From NCBI RefSeq assembly GCF_042138895.1, contig NZ_JBHIKW010000001.1, forward strand, positions 496,001 to 560,000: 64,000 bases of DNA, given 5' to 3'. Both the position numbers and the translations under genes were made by a program. The stretch comes from Cedecea selenatireducens (GTDB lineage Bacteria > Pseudomonadota > Gammaproteobacteria > Enterobacterales > Enterobacteriaceae). Below are positions 8,861 through 17,875 of this stretch, one piece after another (the stretch's first letter is position 1; each line of letters starts with the position of its first letter). Under the pieces are notes generated by a model that saw nothing but the letters and a program-made list of their open reading frames with translations, did no database searches and was not told the origin of the DNA.

Positions 8861-9613
8861 TTAGGTTTTGTTATAAAGCGCTTTGGCTTTGCCGGTTGTT
8901 TTTAACCGCAGTTGAAAAGAGAGTTCTGCAATGAATCCCGGCACGCGTAAAATTTTACGCTGCACGTTTTTTGCATCCCGGCACAGCTCAACGTTATTAG
9001 AGGTAGAGACGCCGCCCATTGAGAATTCAGACACCAGGCCTTTGATACGTTTGAAGGCATAGCCGCTTTTATACATTTTTGCCGCCAGCGCATAATCGGA
9101 TGAGACTTTATATTGCAGATCGTAAGGGTATTTACGCAGGCCGGATAACGGGAAAAAGATAGCCTGATGGCTTGCCGGCAGGCTGTGATAGATATACCAG
9201 CCACGTTTAGCGCTGCGGCGAATTTTATTGCCGTCGCCAAAGTCCAGAAGCGCATCGCCGATCACCATCGCATTGTCACGTTCGCCTTCGGCTGCCAGCT
9301 GATGAATCACCCCGGCAATTTCAGGGTGAAAGGCATCGCCGGAGTTCAGAAAGAGCGCGTAACGCCCCTGCGCCATGGCGATCCCTTTGTTCATCGCATC
9401 GTAAATGCCGTTGTCTTTCTCGCTGACAAAGCGCAGGTTGTACTGGCCCTGCAGGCCAGCAAGAAACTCGGCCGTGCCGTCCGGAGAATTGCCGTCAACG
9501 ACAATCCATTCAAACTCAATGCCTTTGGCCTGTGCCAGATGCGCCAGTGATTGCCAGGTTTTCACTACCCCGTCATAATTACGCCATGCGACTGTAATAA
9601 CACTTAATAACAT
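8861..9613 (-). CDS. wcaE: WcaE, colanic acid glycosyltransferase
   Basis: A 250-residue GT-A (GT2 family) glycosyltransferase. It begins MLLSVITVAWRNYDG and has the EWIVVDGNSPDGT stretch and the LNSGDAF motif that stands in for DxD metal binding. It adds one of the sugars of the repeat at the inner face of the membrane. Its ATG overlaps the wcaD stop by one base (TAATG at 9611-9615), a translational coupling signal. The exact sugar is not readable from sequence. Confidence 0.92.
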   Translation of the reverse strand: MLLSVITVAWRNYDGVVKTWQSLAHLAQAKGIEFEWIVVDGNSPDGTAEFLAGLQGQYNLRFVSEKDNGIYDAMNKGIAMAQGRYALFLNSGDAFHPEIAGVIHQLAAEGERDNAMVIGDALLDFGDGNKIRRSAKRGWYIYHSLPASHQAIFFPLSGLRKYPYDLQYKVSSDYALAAKMYKSGYAFKRIKGLVSEFSMGGVSTSNNVELCRDAKNVQRKILRVPGFIAELSFQLRLKTTGKAKALYNKT

Positions 9614-10845
9614 TATTGCGCACCTCCTGGCAGCGAACCCTTAATTGCTTTACGCAAAATAAATGGGCAAACAATTAAAAATGCATATTCCGGGCTGAAA
9701 ATTGAACCGGTAAAAAACAAGGATACAGGCATAAACAACCAAAGCTGAACACGATAATTCTCATTATTGCCAAATGCATTGCGCATCATTTTCATGACTC
9801 GCCACATATAGCCAACGGTCATTAATACAGCAAACCATGAGAAATAAATAATCAGCAGATACAGTCCATTGTCCACGGTTTTCCCTACGTCCGCACCGTT
9901 GAATATTCCGAATGATGCGACATATTCATAGAGTGAACCAAAACGCACAACGCCATCAACGTTCGCCAGAGAATAACCGACCATGGCTAACGGACCAATT
10001 ATGCGGTAATACGATGAAGATCCTTCCGTGCCTAAATCACCGATTCGGGTTGCAATATAAGGAAATGCAAACACCAGACCGATCAGAAACACCGCCAAAG
10101 AAATAATCGCTAACGGCAACTTCTTTTTAATGGCACTTTTATTAAGGTATTGGAACGCCCACTCCAGCAGGTAAAACAAAATAAACGTCATCACCCCGGA
10201 GAAAGATCCTGAAAGGATTATCCCTAAAAGAATCATAACATCAGTTTTCGGCGTTTTGATACCAAACTGTTTGATGCTGAGCCAAATTGAGATTAATGCC
10301 AGGGCGAAGAACGCGGGTTCAAAATAGAGCGCCGTGGTGCGTCGCCCGCCGAAGCTAATAAAGTTGAGCACGTAGCTGTTACTGTAAATGAGAAATTTCG
10401 AAATTTTCTCAATCAGACTGCTGCCGCCGGTCAAGATAATCTGGGCCATTTCCGCCGCGGCAAGCGCCACGATAATCCCCACCACGCCATAGAAAAAGCG
10501 CAGTATCTTACGGTGATTTCGCTGTGAAATAGTCTTGAAGCGGCAGCTCCAGGTCATCCCGAGAATCAGCACAATATAGACAAACAGCATCATTGAGGTG
10601 ACGTATTTGCCGGGGTCCAGCGACTGGCCAAAAATGTAGTTAAACGCCGTGAGTCCGGCCCCTACCCCAAGCGCAATCATCAGCTTTTTAAGGTTGATGC
10701 GCTCAATATACAAAAACAAGATAGCCGGCAGGAACGTCACGATGGTTATCGGAAAACTTTCCCCGAGGGAGGCCAGCTTGACGTTCACCACCAGATAGAT
10801 AAACGGCAGCAGCAGATAGCTACAGACCCTGATAGAACGAGACAT
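9613..10845 (-). CDS. wcaD: WcaD, colanic acid polymerase (Wzy-type)
   Basis: A 410-residue integral membrane protein with about ten to twelve hydrophobic segments (for example SYLLLPFIYLVVNV, LALISIWLSI and LIVCPFILRKA). It is thought to polymerise the repeat units on the periplasmic side. Strong A/T-rich codon use compared with its neighbours is usual for Wzy-like genes. The start at 10845 lies inside the 3' end of wcaC (26 bp overlap). Confidence 0.92.
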   Translation of the reverse strand: MSRSIRVCSYLLLPFIYLVVNVKLASLGESFPITIVTFLPAILFLYIERINLKKLMIALGVGAGLTAFNYIFGQSLDPGKYVTSMMLFVYIVLILGMTWSCRFKTISQRNHRKILRFFYGVVGIIVALAAAEMAQIILTGGSSLIEKISKFLIYSNSYVLNFISFGGRRTTALYFEPAFFALALISIWLSIKQFGIKTPKTDVMILLGIILSGSFSGVMTFILFYLLEWAFQYLNKSAIKKKLPLAIISLAVFLIGLVFAFPYIATRIGDLGTEGSSSYYRIIGPLAMVGYSLANVDGVVRFGSLYEYVASFGIFNGADVGKTVDNGLYLLIIYFSWFAVLMTVGYMWRVMKMMRNAFGNNENYRVQLWLFMPVSLFFTGSIFSPEYAFLIVCPFILRKAIKGSLPGGAQ

Positions 10846-12037
10846 ACTCCTCCAGCATCTGTTTGCCGCTGTAGGCCTGACGGCTGGCTGCGCGGAAGGT
10901 CGCTAAATCGGTGGCGAACACCTGCTCCGCAAGCTGCGCTTTTTTGAGCTGCACCAGCGCCAGAACCTGCTCAGGCGTGAAAGTCTTGCCGCCTACCTTG
11001 CGCAGAACTTCGTCTGCCGCTTCGCTGCTCGTCGCTACCACCGGCACGCCGATAGAAAGCGCTTCACAAAGGATCAGCGGGTAGTTATCCACCCGGGAAC
11101 TGAACACCAGGCTGTCCATGGTATTCAGCTCGCTCATCAGCGCGCGTTTGTCGGTCATGTAGCCGTGGTTCACCACGTTAGCGCCTTCAAACGGCGAGAA
11201 CTTGCCGAAGGTATGCAGCTCAATGCTGTTCCCCAGCGCCATCATCGCCTGCACCAGCTTCTGGTTGGTTTTGCCGTCATAGCGCAGGTCATGGGCAACA
11301 ATCGCCACGCGGGGTTTTGCCGTTGCCACGCCGCTTTCAGGCAGCTCGGCCAGAATCGCCTCGGTTGCCACGTCGATACCGTTATTGATGATTTTGCAGC
11401 GCCCTGCCCCATAGAGCTGGTTAAAGGCTTCCGCCACGTGCTGGCTGGGAGAAATAAACCTGCAGCCAAGTGCCAGCATTTCACGGAACAGCTGGCGTTT
11501 TCCCTCCACCTGCTGATGGGCCTTATCGACCTTCACCGGCGGATAGTTGTTCAGCGTCGGGCATTTGACGCAGCCCGTTTTCCAGCCTTCGCAGCCGTCG
11601 AGGAAAGCGCAGCGGCCGGTAATGCTCCAGTGGTCATGCAGCGTCCAGACGAAGGTCACGTCCGGTTTATGCGCCTTCACCCGCTGGCAAAACGACACCA
11701 TTTCTTCCAGGTTCAGCCAGTAGCTATGCACCACGTGAAAATGCAGCACCACGGGCTGCTGGCTACGGGTGACGCGGCGGTAAAGCTTGTTCAGGTTGCC
11801 AAACGGATCGCGATTCAGGAAACGGAACAGGGCGATGTTGGCGACGGACACCAGGCGCGGCGTATGCTTTTCAACGTCCTGGTAGAGATCGTGGCTGGCG
11901 CTTTTCTTTCCGCCCTTGCCGTAACCGTAGATAAAACGTGAAGATAATCCGGCCAGGCGAGCACGTTGATGAAGGTCAAGCGCCACGCCTGCCGCGCCGC
12001 CTTCAGCAAGGCGCACATTAAACTGCATGATGTTCAT
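10820..12037 (-). CDS. wcaC: WcaC, colanic acid glycosyltransferase
   Basis: A 405-residue GT-B (GT4 family) transferase. It begins MNIMQFNVRLAEGGAAGVALDL, with the glycine-rich acceptor loop, and carries the C-terminal donor-site stretch SLVFSSRVDNYPLILCEALSIG with the ExxxxxxE-type motif. It adds a sugar to the growing repeat. A cysteine-containing WSITGRCAFLDGCEGW region is typical of this subgroup. Its start overlaps the wcaB stop by 4 bp (ATGA). Confidence 0.92.
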   Translation of the reverse strand: MNIMQFNVRLAEGGAAGVALDLHQRARLAGLSSRFIYGYGKGGKKSASHDLYQDVEKHTPRLVSVANIALFRFLNRDPFGNLNKLYRRVTRSQQPVVLHFHVVHSYWLNLEEMVSFCQRVKAHKPDVTFVWTLHDHWSITGRCAFLDGCEGWKTGCVKCPTLNNYPPVKVDKAHQQVEGKRQLFREMLALGCRFISPSQHVAEAFNQLYGAGRCKIINNGIDVATEAILAELPESGVATAKPRVAIVAHDLRYDGKTNQKLVQAMMALGNSIELHTFGKFSPFEGANVVNHGYMTDKRALMSELNTMDSLVFSSRVDNYPLILCEALSIGVPVVATSSEAADEVLRKVGGKTFTPEQVLALVQLKKAQLAEQVFATDLATFRAASRQAYSGKQMLEEYVSFYQGL

Positions 12038-12519
12038 TTGATCACCTTCACCCGCGCTTTTTCACCCACCACCAGCGCGTTGTCCGGCACGCTGTCCAGC
12101 ACCACGCTGCCCGCGCCCACCGCCACGTTATTGCCGATGGTGATGTCGCCCACGATAATCACGTTGGCGCCCAGCTCAACGCCGTTGCCGATCACCGGGC
12201 AGGCCAGGCTGTTGCCACGGTTGCCGATGGTGACGCCGTGGCGGATGGTGAAATCATCCCCCGCGACGACAAACTTATTGATAACCACCGCGTAGCCGTG
12301 GTGAATAGTGAAGCGGCGACCAATGGTGGCGGCCGCCTGGATTTCATAGCCAAACAGGCATTCGGTAATGAAGCGGTAGGCCAGAAGCACCGGCGCCGCC
12401 CAGAGATTGTTGATAACGCTTTTCTTGCGCCACACCGAGCAGAAGTGGGCAACGCGGTAGGCCAGCACCATGCAGCACGGGCGCAGGCTCCAGCTATTGG
12501 CTCGTAAATCTTCCAGCAC
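12034..12519 (-). CDS. wcaB: WcaB, colanic acid O-acetyltransferase
   Basis: A 161-residue serine-acetyltransferase-like protein with left-handed beta-helix repeats in its second half (IHHGYAVVINKFVVAGDDF, GVELGANVIIVGDITIGNN). The active histidine pair lies in FTIHHGYAVV and IRHGVTIGN. It acetylates the colanic acid repeat, with acetyl-CoA as donor. It starts 2 bp after the wcaA stop and overlaps wcaC. Confidence 0.92.
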   Translation of the reverse strand: MLEDLRANSWSLRPCCMVLAYRVAHFCSVWRKKSVINNLWAAPVLLAYRFITECLFGYEIQAAATIGRRFTIHHGYAVVINKFVVAGDDFTIRHGVTIGNRGNSLACPVIGNGVELGANVIIVGDITIGNNVAVGAGSVVLDSVPDNALVVGEKARVKVIK

Positions 12520-12521
12520 GC

Positions 12522-13373
12522 TTATTTCCCCCGCAGGCTATCGGCGAGGCGCTTGCCGTTGCGCACCGTCAGCAGGGCTAACAGCGTGCGCAAAGACATG
12601 CGCTTGTTGCGGATCTGGTAGAGCGTATACAGCTGGTATTTCTTGCTGCCCCGGTCGAACTTGTCTTTGTGCTTGCGGTAGAAATGGAAATAACCGGCAA
12701 ATTTCTTCGGCGATTTGGTTATCTGCATTTCGCCGTGATTCACGTGCAGAATTTGCGTTGCCTCTTCTACCTTCCACGGCTGGCCGTATTCCACCACCAT
12801 GCGCAGGAAGATGTCGTAGTCCTGCGCGGCTTTCAGCTCGGTATCAAACAGGCTGCTCTTAAAGCGCCCGGCGTAGGTGAACACCTGGTTGCCGATGATG
12901 TTGCGCTTATAGAACAGCTTGAGCGAATACGGCGACTTCGGGTACAGCGGCAGGCTGGTCGGCTGCGAGTAGACCTGCCCTTCGCACAGATAGTCGTTAG
13001 CGTATAAAAACGCGTGGGTGACCAGCTGATGCTGATGGGACAGGAACACCGATAGCCGGTTCGGCGTCCATTCATCGTCATCATCAATGCCGGTGATAAA
13101 TCTTCCCTGCGCCAGCTGAATCGCCTGATTGCGTACCGCGCAGGCGCCGCTGTTCACGTCGTTGTGAATGTAACGCACCCGGGGATCGCCGAGATCCTCA
13201 ACAAACTGCTGCAGCTGCTGGAAGCTGGCCGAGCAGTCATCGACGATAATCATTTCCCAGTGGTCATAATCCTGACGCAGCACCGAGTTTATGGCCCGAA
13301 TAGCCAGCTGCTGGCGGTTCCACGTAGGCATATAAATAGAGATAAGCGGGCGAGTTACTGCGCTGCTGTTCAT
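12522..13373 (-). CDS. wcaA: WcaA, colanic acid glycosyltransferase
   Basis: A 283-residue GT2-family transferase with PLISIYMPTWNRQQLAIRA at the N-terminus, EMIIVDDCS and the metal-binding ITGIDDDDEWTP motif. It adds a sugar of the repeat at the membrane. The frame extends upstream to 13484, but that part lies inside wzc. Two in-frame ATGs (13379, 13373) follow AAGGTG; the second has normal spacing and gives MNSSAVTRPLISIYMP, so I chose 13373. It begins 10 bp after wzc. Confidence 0.93.
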   Translation of the reverse strand: MNSSAVTRPLISIYMPTWNRQQLAIRAINSVLRQDYDHWEMIIVDDCSASFQQLQQFVEDLGDPRVRYIHNDVNSGACAVRNQAIQLAQGRFITGIDDDDEWTPNRLSVFLSHQHQLVTHAFLYANDYLCEGQVYSQPTSLPLYPKSPYSLKLFYKRNIIGNQVFTYAGRFKSSLFDTELKAAQDYDIFLRMVVEYGQPWKVEEATQILHVNHGEMQITKSPKKFAGYFHFYRKHKDKFDRGSKKYQLYTLYQIRNKRMSLRTLLALLTVRNGKRLADSLRGK

Positions 13374-13383
13374 GGCCATCACC

Positions 13384-15552
13384 TTATTTAGCATCCGACT
13401 TATATTCGTATTCGTAGTAGCCGTAATCCTGGTAGCCGGTGGCCCGACGGAAGATCGAGTTAAGGATAACGCCGCGCACGGCAATGCCGTTTTGCTCGAA
13501 GCGGCTCAGGCTGGTCTCCACCTCTTTCAGCGTGTTCACCGCATAACGTGCCACCATCAGCGTGGTACCGGCATGCCGGCCAACAATCGCCGCGTCCGTG
13601 ACTGCTAGGATTGGCGGGGTATCAATCAGCACCAGGTCATAATTTTCGCTGGCCCACTTCACCAACTGGGCGAAGCGTTCGTTCATCAGCAGCTCTGACG
13701 GGTTGGCCGGAACCTGCCCACGCGGGATAAGGTCAAAATTCGGCACGGAGGTTTTCTGCGCACAACGGGTGATGTCTCCCTGCCCTGAAAGCACGTCGGA
13801 CAGGCCGTTCACGTTGGTCGTCCCCAGCAGTTCGTGGGTATAACCTTTGCGCATATCGCAGTCCATCAGCAGCACGCGCTTGTTGGTCTGGCTAATCACC
13901 GCCGCCAGGTTGGCACATACAAAAGTTTTACCGATTGACGGGCTAACCCCGGTGAGCATCAGGACGTTGTTGGAGGCCTGCATCATGGCGAAGTGCAGGC
14001 TGGTGCGCAGGCTGCGGATGGCCTCAATAGCCAGGTCAGTTGGGTTCCCGACCGCCAGCAGCTGACTTTGCTTAAAGCGTTTGGTGCCTTTCGCATTCCG
14101 CAGGTTGGCCTGGTCGCGGGTTTTCTGCCACTCGGAAAGAGGAATGCTGGCGTAGACGCTAAGCCCCGCCTCTTCCAGCGCCGCCGGGCTTTCAATCCCG
14201 CCCTTAAACAGCGAACGAAGCAGCACGCCAATAATCGAAACGATAAGGCCCAGAATGATGCTGCCCAGTACCACCAGAGCGCGCTGTGGCTTCACCATGC
14301 CCGGCTGCGTAATCGCCGGGTCAACGATGCGGACGTCACCCACCGTGCTGGCCTCGGTAATTTTCAGCTCCTGCTGCTTGTTTAACAGCTGCATGTAAAC
14401 CTGCTGCCCGGATTCCACGTCGCGGGTCAGGCGCACAATTTCCTGCTGGGTTTTTGGCATCGCAGCGATGCTGTTGGTCAGGCGAGCTTTCTGGTCTTCA
14501 AGCGTTCTGCGCTGCTCCAGCAGCGTGCGATATGATGGGTGAACTTTGGTATACAGCTTGGAAATTTCCGCTTCTTTGAAGGTCAGCTGATTCAGCTGAG
14601 AGTCAATATTCACCACGGAGTCCAGCAGCGATTTCGCCTCGAGGGACAAGTCCACCGAATCCTGGCGCTGGCGATAAGCGTTGAGTTTGTTTTCAGCCGA
14701 ATCCAGATTGTGGCGAACTTCCGGCAGCTGCTCGGCCAGGAATTTCAGGCTTCTGGAAGCTTCTTCAGATTTACGCTGCACGTTCTGAGCAAGATAGTTA
14801 CGGGTGATGCTGTCCAGAATCGCGCGGATCTGATCTTTATCTTCCCCGGTATAAGACAGGCTAAGCACGCCGGTATCTTTCCCGTTTTCGGTCACCGTCA
14901 GGTTGCCCAGAAGCTGGTTGATCATACCGAGCGTGGAGTACTTCACCACGGTGAAATTATCACCCGGCTGGGCCTTGATGCCGTCAACCTGCATCGTGAC
15001 GCCGCCTTTGCTCAGCGGCTTGCCCACTTCACCTTTGGCGCTAAAACCATTGTCGCTGGTTAGCTGATACTGTTTGTCGTTCAGGACTTCAACGGTAAAG
15101 GTGTCTTTGTTCATTCCCGCCGGGAGGGTGAAAGTGGTGACGTTAACCGTGTCGTTCTGATGCCCCTGCAGCCGGTCCCAGCCGGCCCCGAACAGCCAGA
15201 AGGTGTTCTTGCTCACCGAAATATCCAGGTTCAGATCGTCCACGGTTTTACCCAGCACCAGGCGAGACTGAATCAGCTGAATTTCTGCGGCAGACGCCGG
15301 GGGCTTATTGCTCAGCGCGGAGCTGATGTCATTCACCAGCGTGTTACCGGCATTTTGTTCGATTTGCACCAGCGCGTCGGCCTTATACACCGGCGTCGCG
15401 AACAGCGCATAGACCACGGCCAGCGCCGCGAACAGGCCGGTGATACCGATAACCCACCAGCGAGCCTCCAGCACGGTGCCAAACAAACGGCCGATATCAA
15501 TTTCGTCATTGCCCTCGGTCGGGGCGCTCGAACGGCGTACTTTCTCTGTCAT
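13384..15552 (-). CDS. wzc: Wzc, polysaccharide co-polymerase and tyrosine autokinase
   Basis: A 722-residue inner-membrane protein controlling colanic acid chain length and export. A transmembrane segment near residue 35 and the Wzz domain lead into a long periplasmic coiled-coil part. A second membrane segment lies near residue 430 (VVLGSIILGLIVSIIGVLL). The cytoplasmic BY-kinase domain has Walker A GVSPSIGKTF (lysine near 540), Walker A' LLMDCDMRKG, and a C-terminal tyrosine cluster YQDYGYYEYEYK, the autophosphorylation tail. The phosphatase Wzb is encoded 2 bp upstream. Confidence 0.97.
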   Translation of the reverse strand: MTEKVRRSSAPTEGNDEIDIGRLFGTVLEARWWVIGITGLFAALAVVYALFATPVYKADALVQIEQNAGNTLVNDISSALSNKPPASAAEIQLIQSRLVLGKTVDDLNLDISVSKNTFWLFGAGWDRLQGHQNDTVNVTTFTLPAGMNKDTFTVEVLNDKQYQLTSDNGFSAKGEVGKPLSKGGVTMQVDGIKAQPGDNFTVVKYSTLGMINQLLGNLTVTENGKDTGVLSLSYTGEDKDQIRAILDSITRNYLAQNVQRKSEEASRSLKFLAEQLPEVRHNLDSAENKLNAYRQRQDSVDLSLEAKSLLDSVVNIDSQLNQLTFKEAEISKLYTKVHPSYRTLLEQRRTLEDQKARLTNSIAAMPKTQQEIVRLTRDVESGQQVYMQLLNKQQELKITEASTVGDVRIVDPAITQPGMVKPQRALVVLGSIILGLIVSIIGVLLRSLFKGGIESPAALEEAGLSVYASIPLSEWQKTRDQANLRNAKGTKRFKQSQLLAVGNPTDLAIEAIRSLRTSLHFAMMQASNNVLMLTGVSPSIGKTFVCANLAAVISQTNKRVLLMDCDMRKGYTHELLGTTNVNGLSDVLSGQGDITRCAQKTSVPNFDLIPRGQVPANPSELLMNERFAQLVKWASENYDLVLIDTPPILAVTDAAIVGRHAGTTLMVARYAVNTLKEVETSLSRFEQNGIAVRGVILNSIFRRATGYQDYGYYEYEYKSDAK

Positions 15553-15554
15553 TG

Positions 15555-15998
15555 TTATCCCTGATGAGCGTTAAGTGCGTTAGCCCACTTTTGGGCAGAA
15601 AGGTCGAGCATGCTGTAGACCGCTTCGAAGGCATCGCGGCTTTTGCGGTAGGGATCGGGAATTTCTCTCTCTGCATCCCAATGGCCAAACAGCATCACTT
15701 TGCCGCGCATCTCTGGCGCCATTTCGCAAAGCGTGGTGATGTGGCGTTTTTCCATCGCCAGAATCAGGTCATGCTCCCGGCACAGGCGCCCGGAAACCTG
15801 CCGGGCTAAATGCCCTTCCAGAGAAAGGTCGTGCCGCCCGGCGACTTCAACGGCACCGGCATCGGCGCCCTTCCCTACCAACGCACCCAGCCCCGCAGAG
15901 CTGACGCTAAGTTCCGGATGGTAGCGTTTGAGCAGACGTTCAGCCGTGGGGGAACGGCAGATGTTCCCCACGCAAACCACAAGTATTTTGTTGAACAT
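15555..15998 (-). CDS. wzb: Wzb, low-molecular-weight protein tyrosine phosphatase
   Basis: It dephosphorylates the tyrosine tail of Wzc, which is needed for cycling of colanic acid assembly. The 147-residue product has the P-loop VCVGNICRSPTAE (CX5R) near residues 8-20 and the general acid in IPDPYRKS near residue 117. Wza ends 6 bp before it and Wzc starts 2 bp after, giving the usual wza-wzb-wzc order. Confidence 0.97.
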   Translation of the reverse strand: MFNKILVVCVGNICRSPTAERLLKRYHPELSVSSAGLGALVGKGADAGAVEVAGRHDLSLEGHLARQVSGRLCREHDLILAMEKRHITTLCEMAPEMRGKVMLFGHWDAEREIPDPYRKSRDAFEAVYSMLDLSAQKWANALNAHQG

Positions 15999-16004
15999 AG
16001 CGCG

Positions 16005-17144
16005 TTACCAGGTGTGGATATCTTTGGCGGTATCGGTCATGTAGCGAACGCCGCTGATGGTTGGCAGAAGCTGGTTGATCAGGCGATTCCAGCGGGAAAC
16101 TGGTGCGGTGGTCACGTACACCACGTCATAAGGCTGCAGCTGGAACTCGGTGCCCATCACCAGCGAAGTCGCGTCGGACATATCAAGCTGATAAATATTG
16201 GCAATCTTGCCGTTTTGCTGAGTCTGGCCTTTGAGCGGACGAATAACGAAGATGCCGCTGGCGTTCGAAGACGTGAGATCGATACCTTCGGCCTGGCCCA
16301 ACGCTTCGGTCAGCGTCATGCCGCTGAAGTCCATTTTGAGCGTGGCCTGTTTCTTCACTTCGCCCATGACAAACACTTTCAGATCGTCATTTCGCGGAAC
16401 AAAGAGGATGTCGCCGGGGTAAAGCAGATGGTTTTGGCTCAGGTCGCCGTTTTGCATCAGCGCCTGCAGGGAAATACGTTTTTCCTGCCCTTTGTGGGTC
16501 AGCACGACGTTGCGCCAGTCTGCCGCATCGGTTAAACCGCCCGCCGCGTTGATGGCGTCAAGAATAGTCAGCGGGACGTTGGTGATGGGCTGCTGTCCGG
16601 ACTTATTGACCTGCCCGGAAACATAGGCCTTTTGCGAACGGAAGGCAGCGATATTCACGTCCACCTGCGGCTGGGCAATGTACTGCGCAAGGCGACTGGT
16701 AATATCGCCGCGAATTTCTGCCAGCGTTTTGCCGGTTACGCTGACCTTTCCTACGTAGGGGTAGAACATGGTGCCATCGGGCTGCACCCAGTTACCGGCG
16801 TCGCTCGAGCTACGATACTGGCCCGCCGGCGTGGTTAATTCCGGATGGTCCCAGACCGTGACGTTTAAAACATCCCCTGGCCCGACGCGATACTCGTAAT
16901 TAGCGATATCTTTGTCCAGCCCGGCATTCGGCTGGGCGACGACCGGACGCGGCCGCAGCTGCTCCACCAGACGAGGCGTTAATGGATAGACATTGACCAT
17001 TCTATCGAGGTCGAAATCGGCATCCTGTTGTTTGATGACGTCCTTTCCCGATGTCGACATATTGCTGCCGGGAAATACCGTGCAGCCGCTCATCAGGGTG
17101 ACTGACACCAATAAAGGCATCAACTTAAGTTTGTATTTTATCAT
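16005..17144 (-). CDS. wza: Wza, outer-membrane polysaccharide export lipoprotein
   Basis: It forms the octameric outer-membrane channel through which colanic acid leaves the cell. The 379-residue precursor has a signal peptide ending in the lipobox LMSGC (Cys21). Next come the polysaccharide export domain (EYRVGPGDVLNVTVWDHPEL), two SLBB-type repeats (KAYVSGQVNKSG, KVFVMGEVKKQ) and the C-terminal amphipathic barrel helix near VSRWNRLINQLLPT. It is the first gene of the operon; an untranslated leader of more than 200 bp precedes it with a JUMPstart element. Confidence 0.97.
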   Translation of the reverse strand: MIKYKLKLMPLLVSVTLMSGCTVFPGSNMSTSGKDVIKQQDADFDLDRMVNVYPLTPRLVEQLRPRPVVAQPNAGLDKDIANYEYRVGPGDVLNVTVWDHPELTTPAGQYRSSSDAGNWVQPDGTMFYPYVGKVSVTGKTLAEIRGDITSRLAQYIAQPQVDVNIAAFRSQKAYVSGQVNKSGQQPITNVPLTILDAINAAGGLTDAADWRNVVLTHKGQEKRISLQALMQNGDLSQNHLLYPGDILFVPRNDDLKVFVMGEVKKQATLKMDFSGMTLTEALGQAEGIDLTSSNASGIFVIRPLKGQTQQNGKIANIYQLDMSDATSLVMGTEFQLQPYDVVYVTTAPVSRWNRLINQLLPTISGVRYMTDTAKDIHTW

Positions 17145-17330
17145 TGAATATTTATCACTATGGCAGAGTAATTATCCTGAGCGAATAAAACAAGCAAGCA
17201 ATTAGCCGTGAGGATGAAGTACAGAATTGAACATATTCAGAGAGCGAGATAATTGGCATTATTCCTAAAATAAGCTTATTTCCCGACACTCTGATGACTC
17301 CATGACTTGCTGTTGTCTGGCCGCATCCGG

Positions 17331-17369
17331 GCACGCTACCGCCCCTGGCTCACAGTCACCAACCTACTG
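17331..17369 (-). promoter_or_regulatory. JUMPstart element with ops site (RfaH recruitment)
   Basis: Read on the minus strand, the 39 bp element begins CAGTAGG and ends AGCCAGGGGCGGTAGCGTGC. The ops core GGCGGTAGCGTG is exact at 17332-17343. In enterobacteria ops makes RNA polymerase pause and recruits the anti-terminator RfaH, allowing expression of long polysaccharide operons such as this one. It lies in the transcribed leader, about 190 bp before the wza start. Confidence 0.93.
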
Positions 17370-17602
17370 AAAATGGTAAACAATACTCATGGTCGGGCGA
17401 ATTAAAATATCCATTAAGATATTGAAATCAGACCATCAGATTTTATGAAAATGCTGGGGCGAACTATTAACCAATGTATAAAAAACACATTCATTGCTAA
17501 TCATCGATAAGGATTGTTGCAGCTTAAAACTCAGCAGGCAAGGAGACAAAAGGCAGTAACCGGACTTTTAAGAATAATATGAACCACGCAATAATAATAT
17601 TT

Positions 17603-17616
17603 TAGGAATTTCTTTA
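17603..17616 (-). promoter_or_regulatory. Candidate RcsAB box upstream of wza
   Basis: On the minus strand the sequence TAAAGAAATTCCTA matches 11 of 14 positions of the RcsAB consensus TAAGAATATTCCTA, with the right half ATTCCTA perfect. The Rcs phosphorelay with RcsA is the established activator of colanic acid operons. Weaker look-alikes occur at 17649-17662 and 17569-17582. The assignment rests on motif similarity and position. Confidence 0.6.
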
Positions 17617-17875
17617 TATTGACAGCAAAATTAATCAGACAATCGCCCTAAGAATATGCAGAACTATCTCATAGTGGTTGATTCATTAATAAAATACAAA
17701 ATCAAAGCACCTCTTTAATTATTAACCACAATAACCAATGGGATATTTCGCTTCATGCTGACAAGAATATAAGCCATTACGGATTAATCTCAGGCAAACG
17801 TTGCTTTTTTTTAGACAATTATCCATCATTTCAGTGTGGCATTTGCCCGCAAGTTAAAAAGGCTGTAAACCCCGT

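Larger units (their letters stand above)
17145..17875. promoter_or_regulatory. Shared 0.73 kb upstream region of wza and yegH
   Basis: This AT-rich spacer separates the divergent wza operon and yegH. I see no credible coding frame in it. It contains a JUMPstart/ops element about 190 bp upstream of wza and several RcsAB-like sequences further out (17603-17616 the best; 17649-17662 and 17569-17582 weaker). Its length and composition match long, regulated leaders of capsule operons. Confidence 0.8.

Noticed and set aside
17145..17875. Possible gene in the wza-yegH spacer
   Set aside because: Only short frames in AT-rich DNA; the region is explained by a long leader with a JUMPstart element and an RcsAB box.
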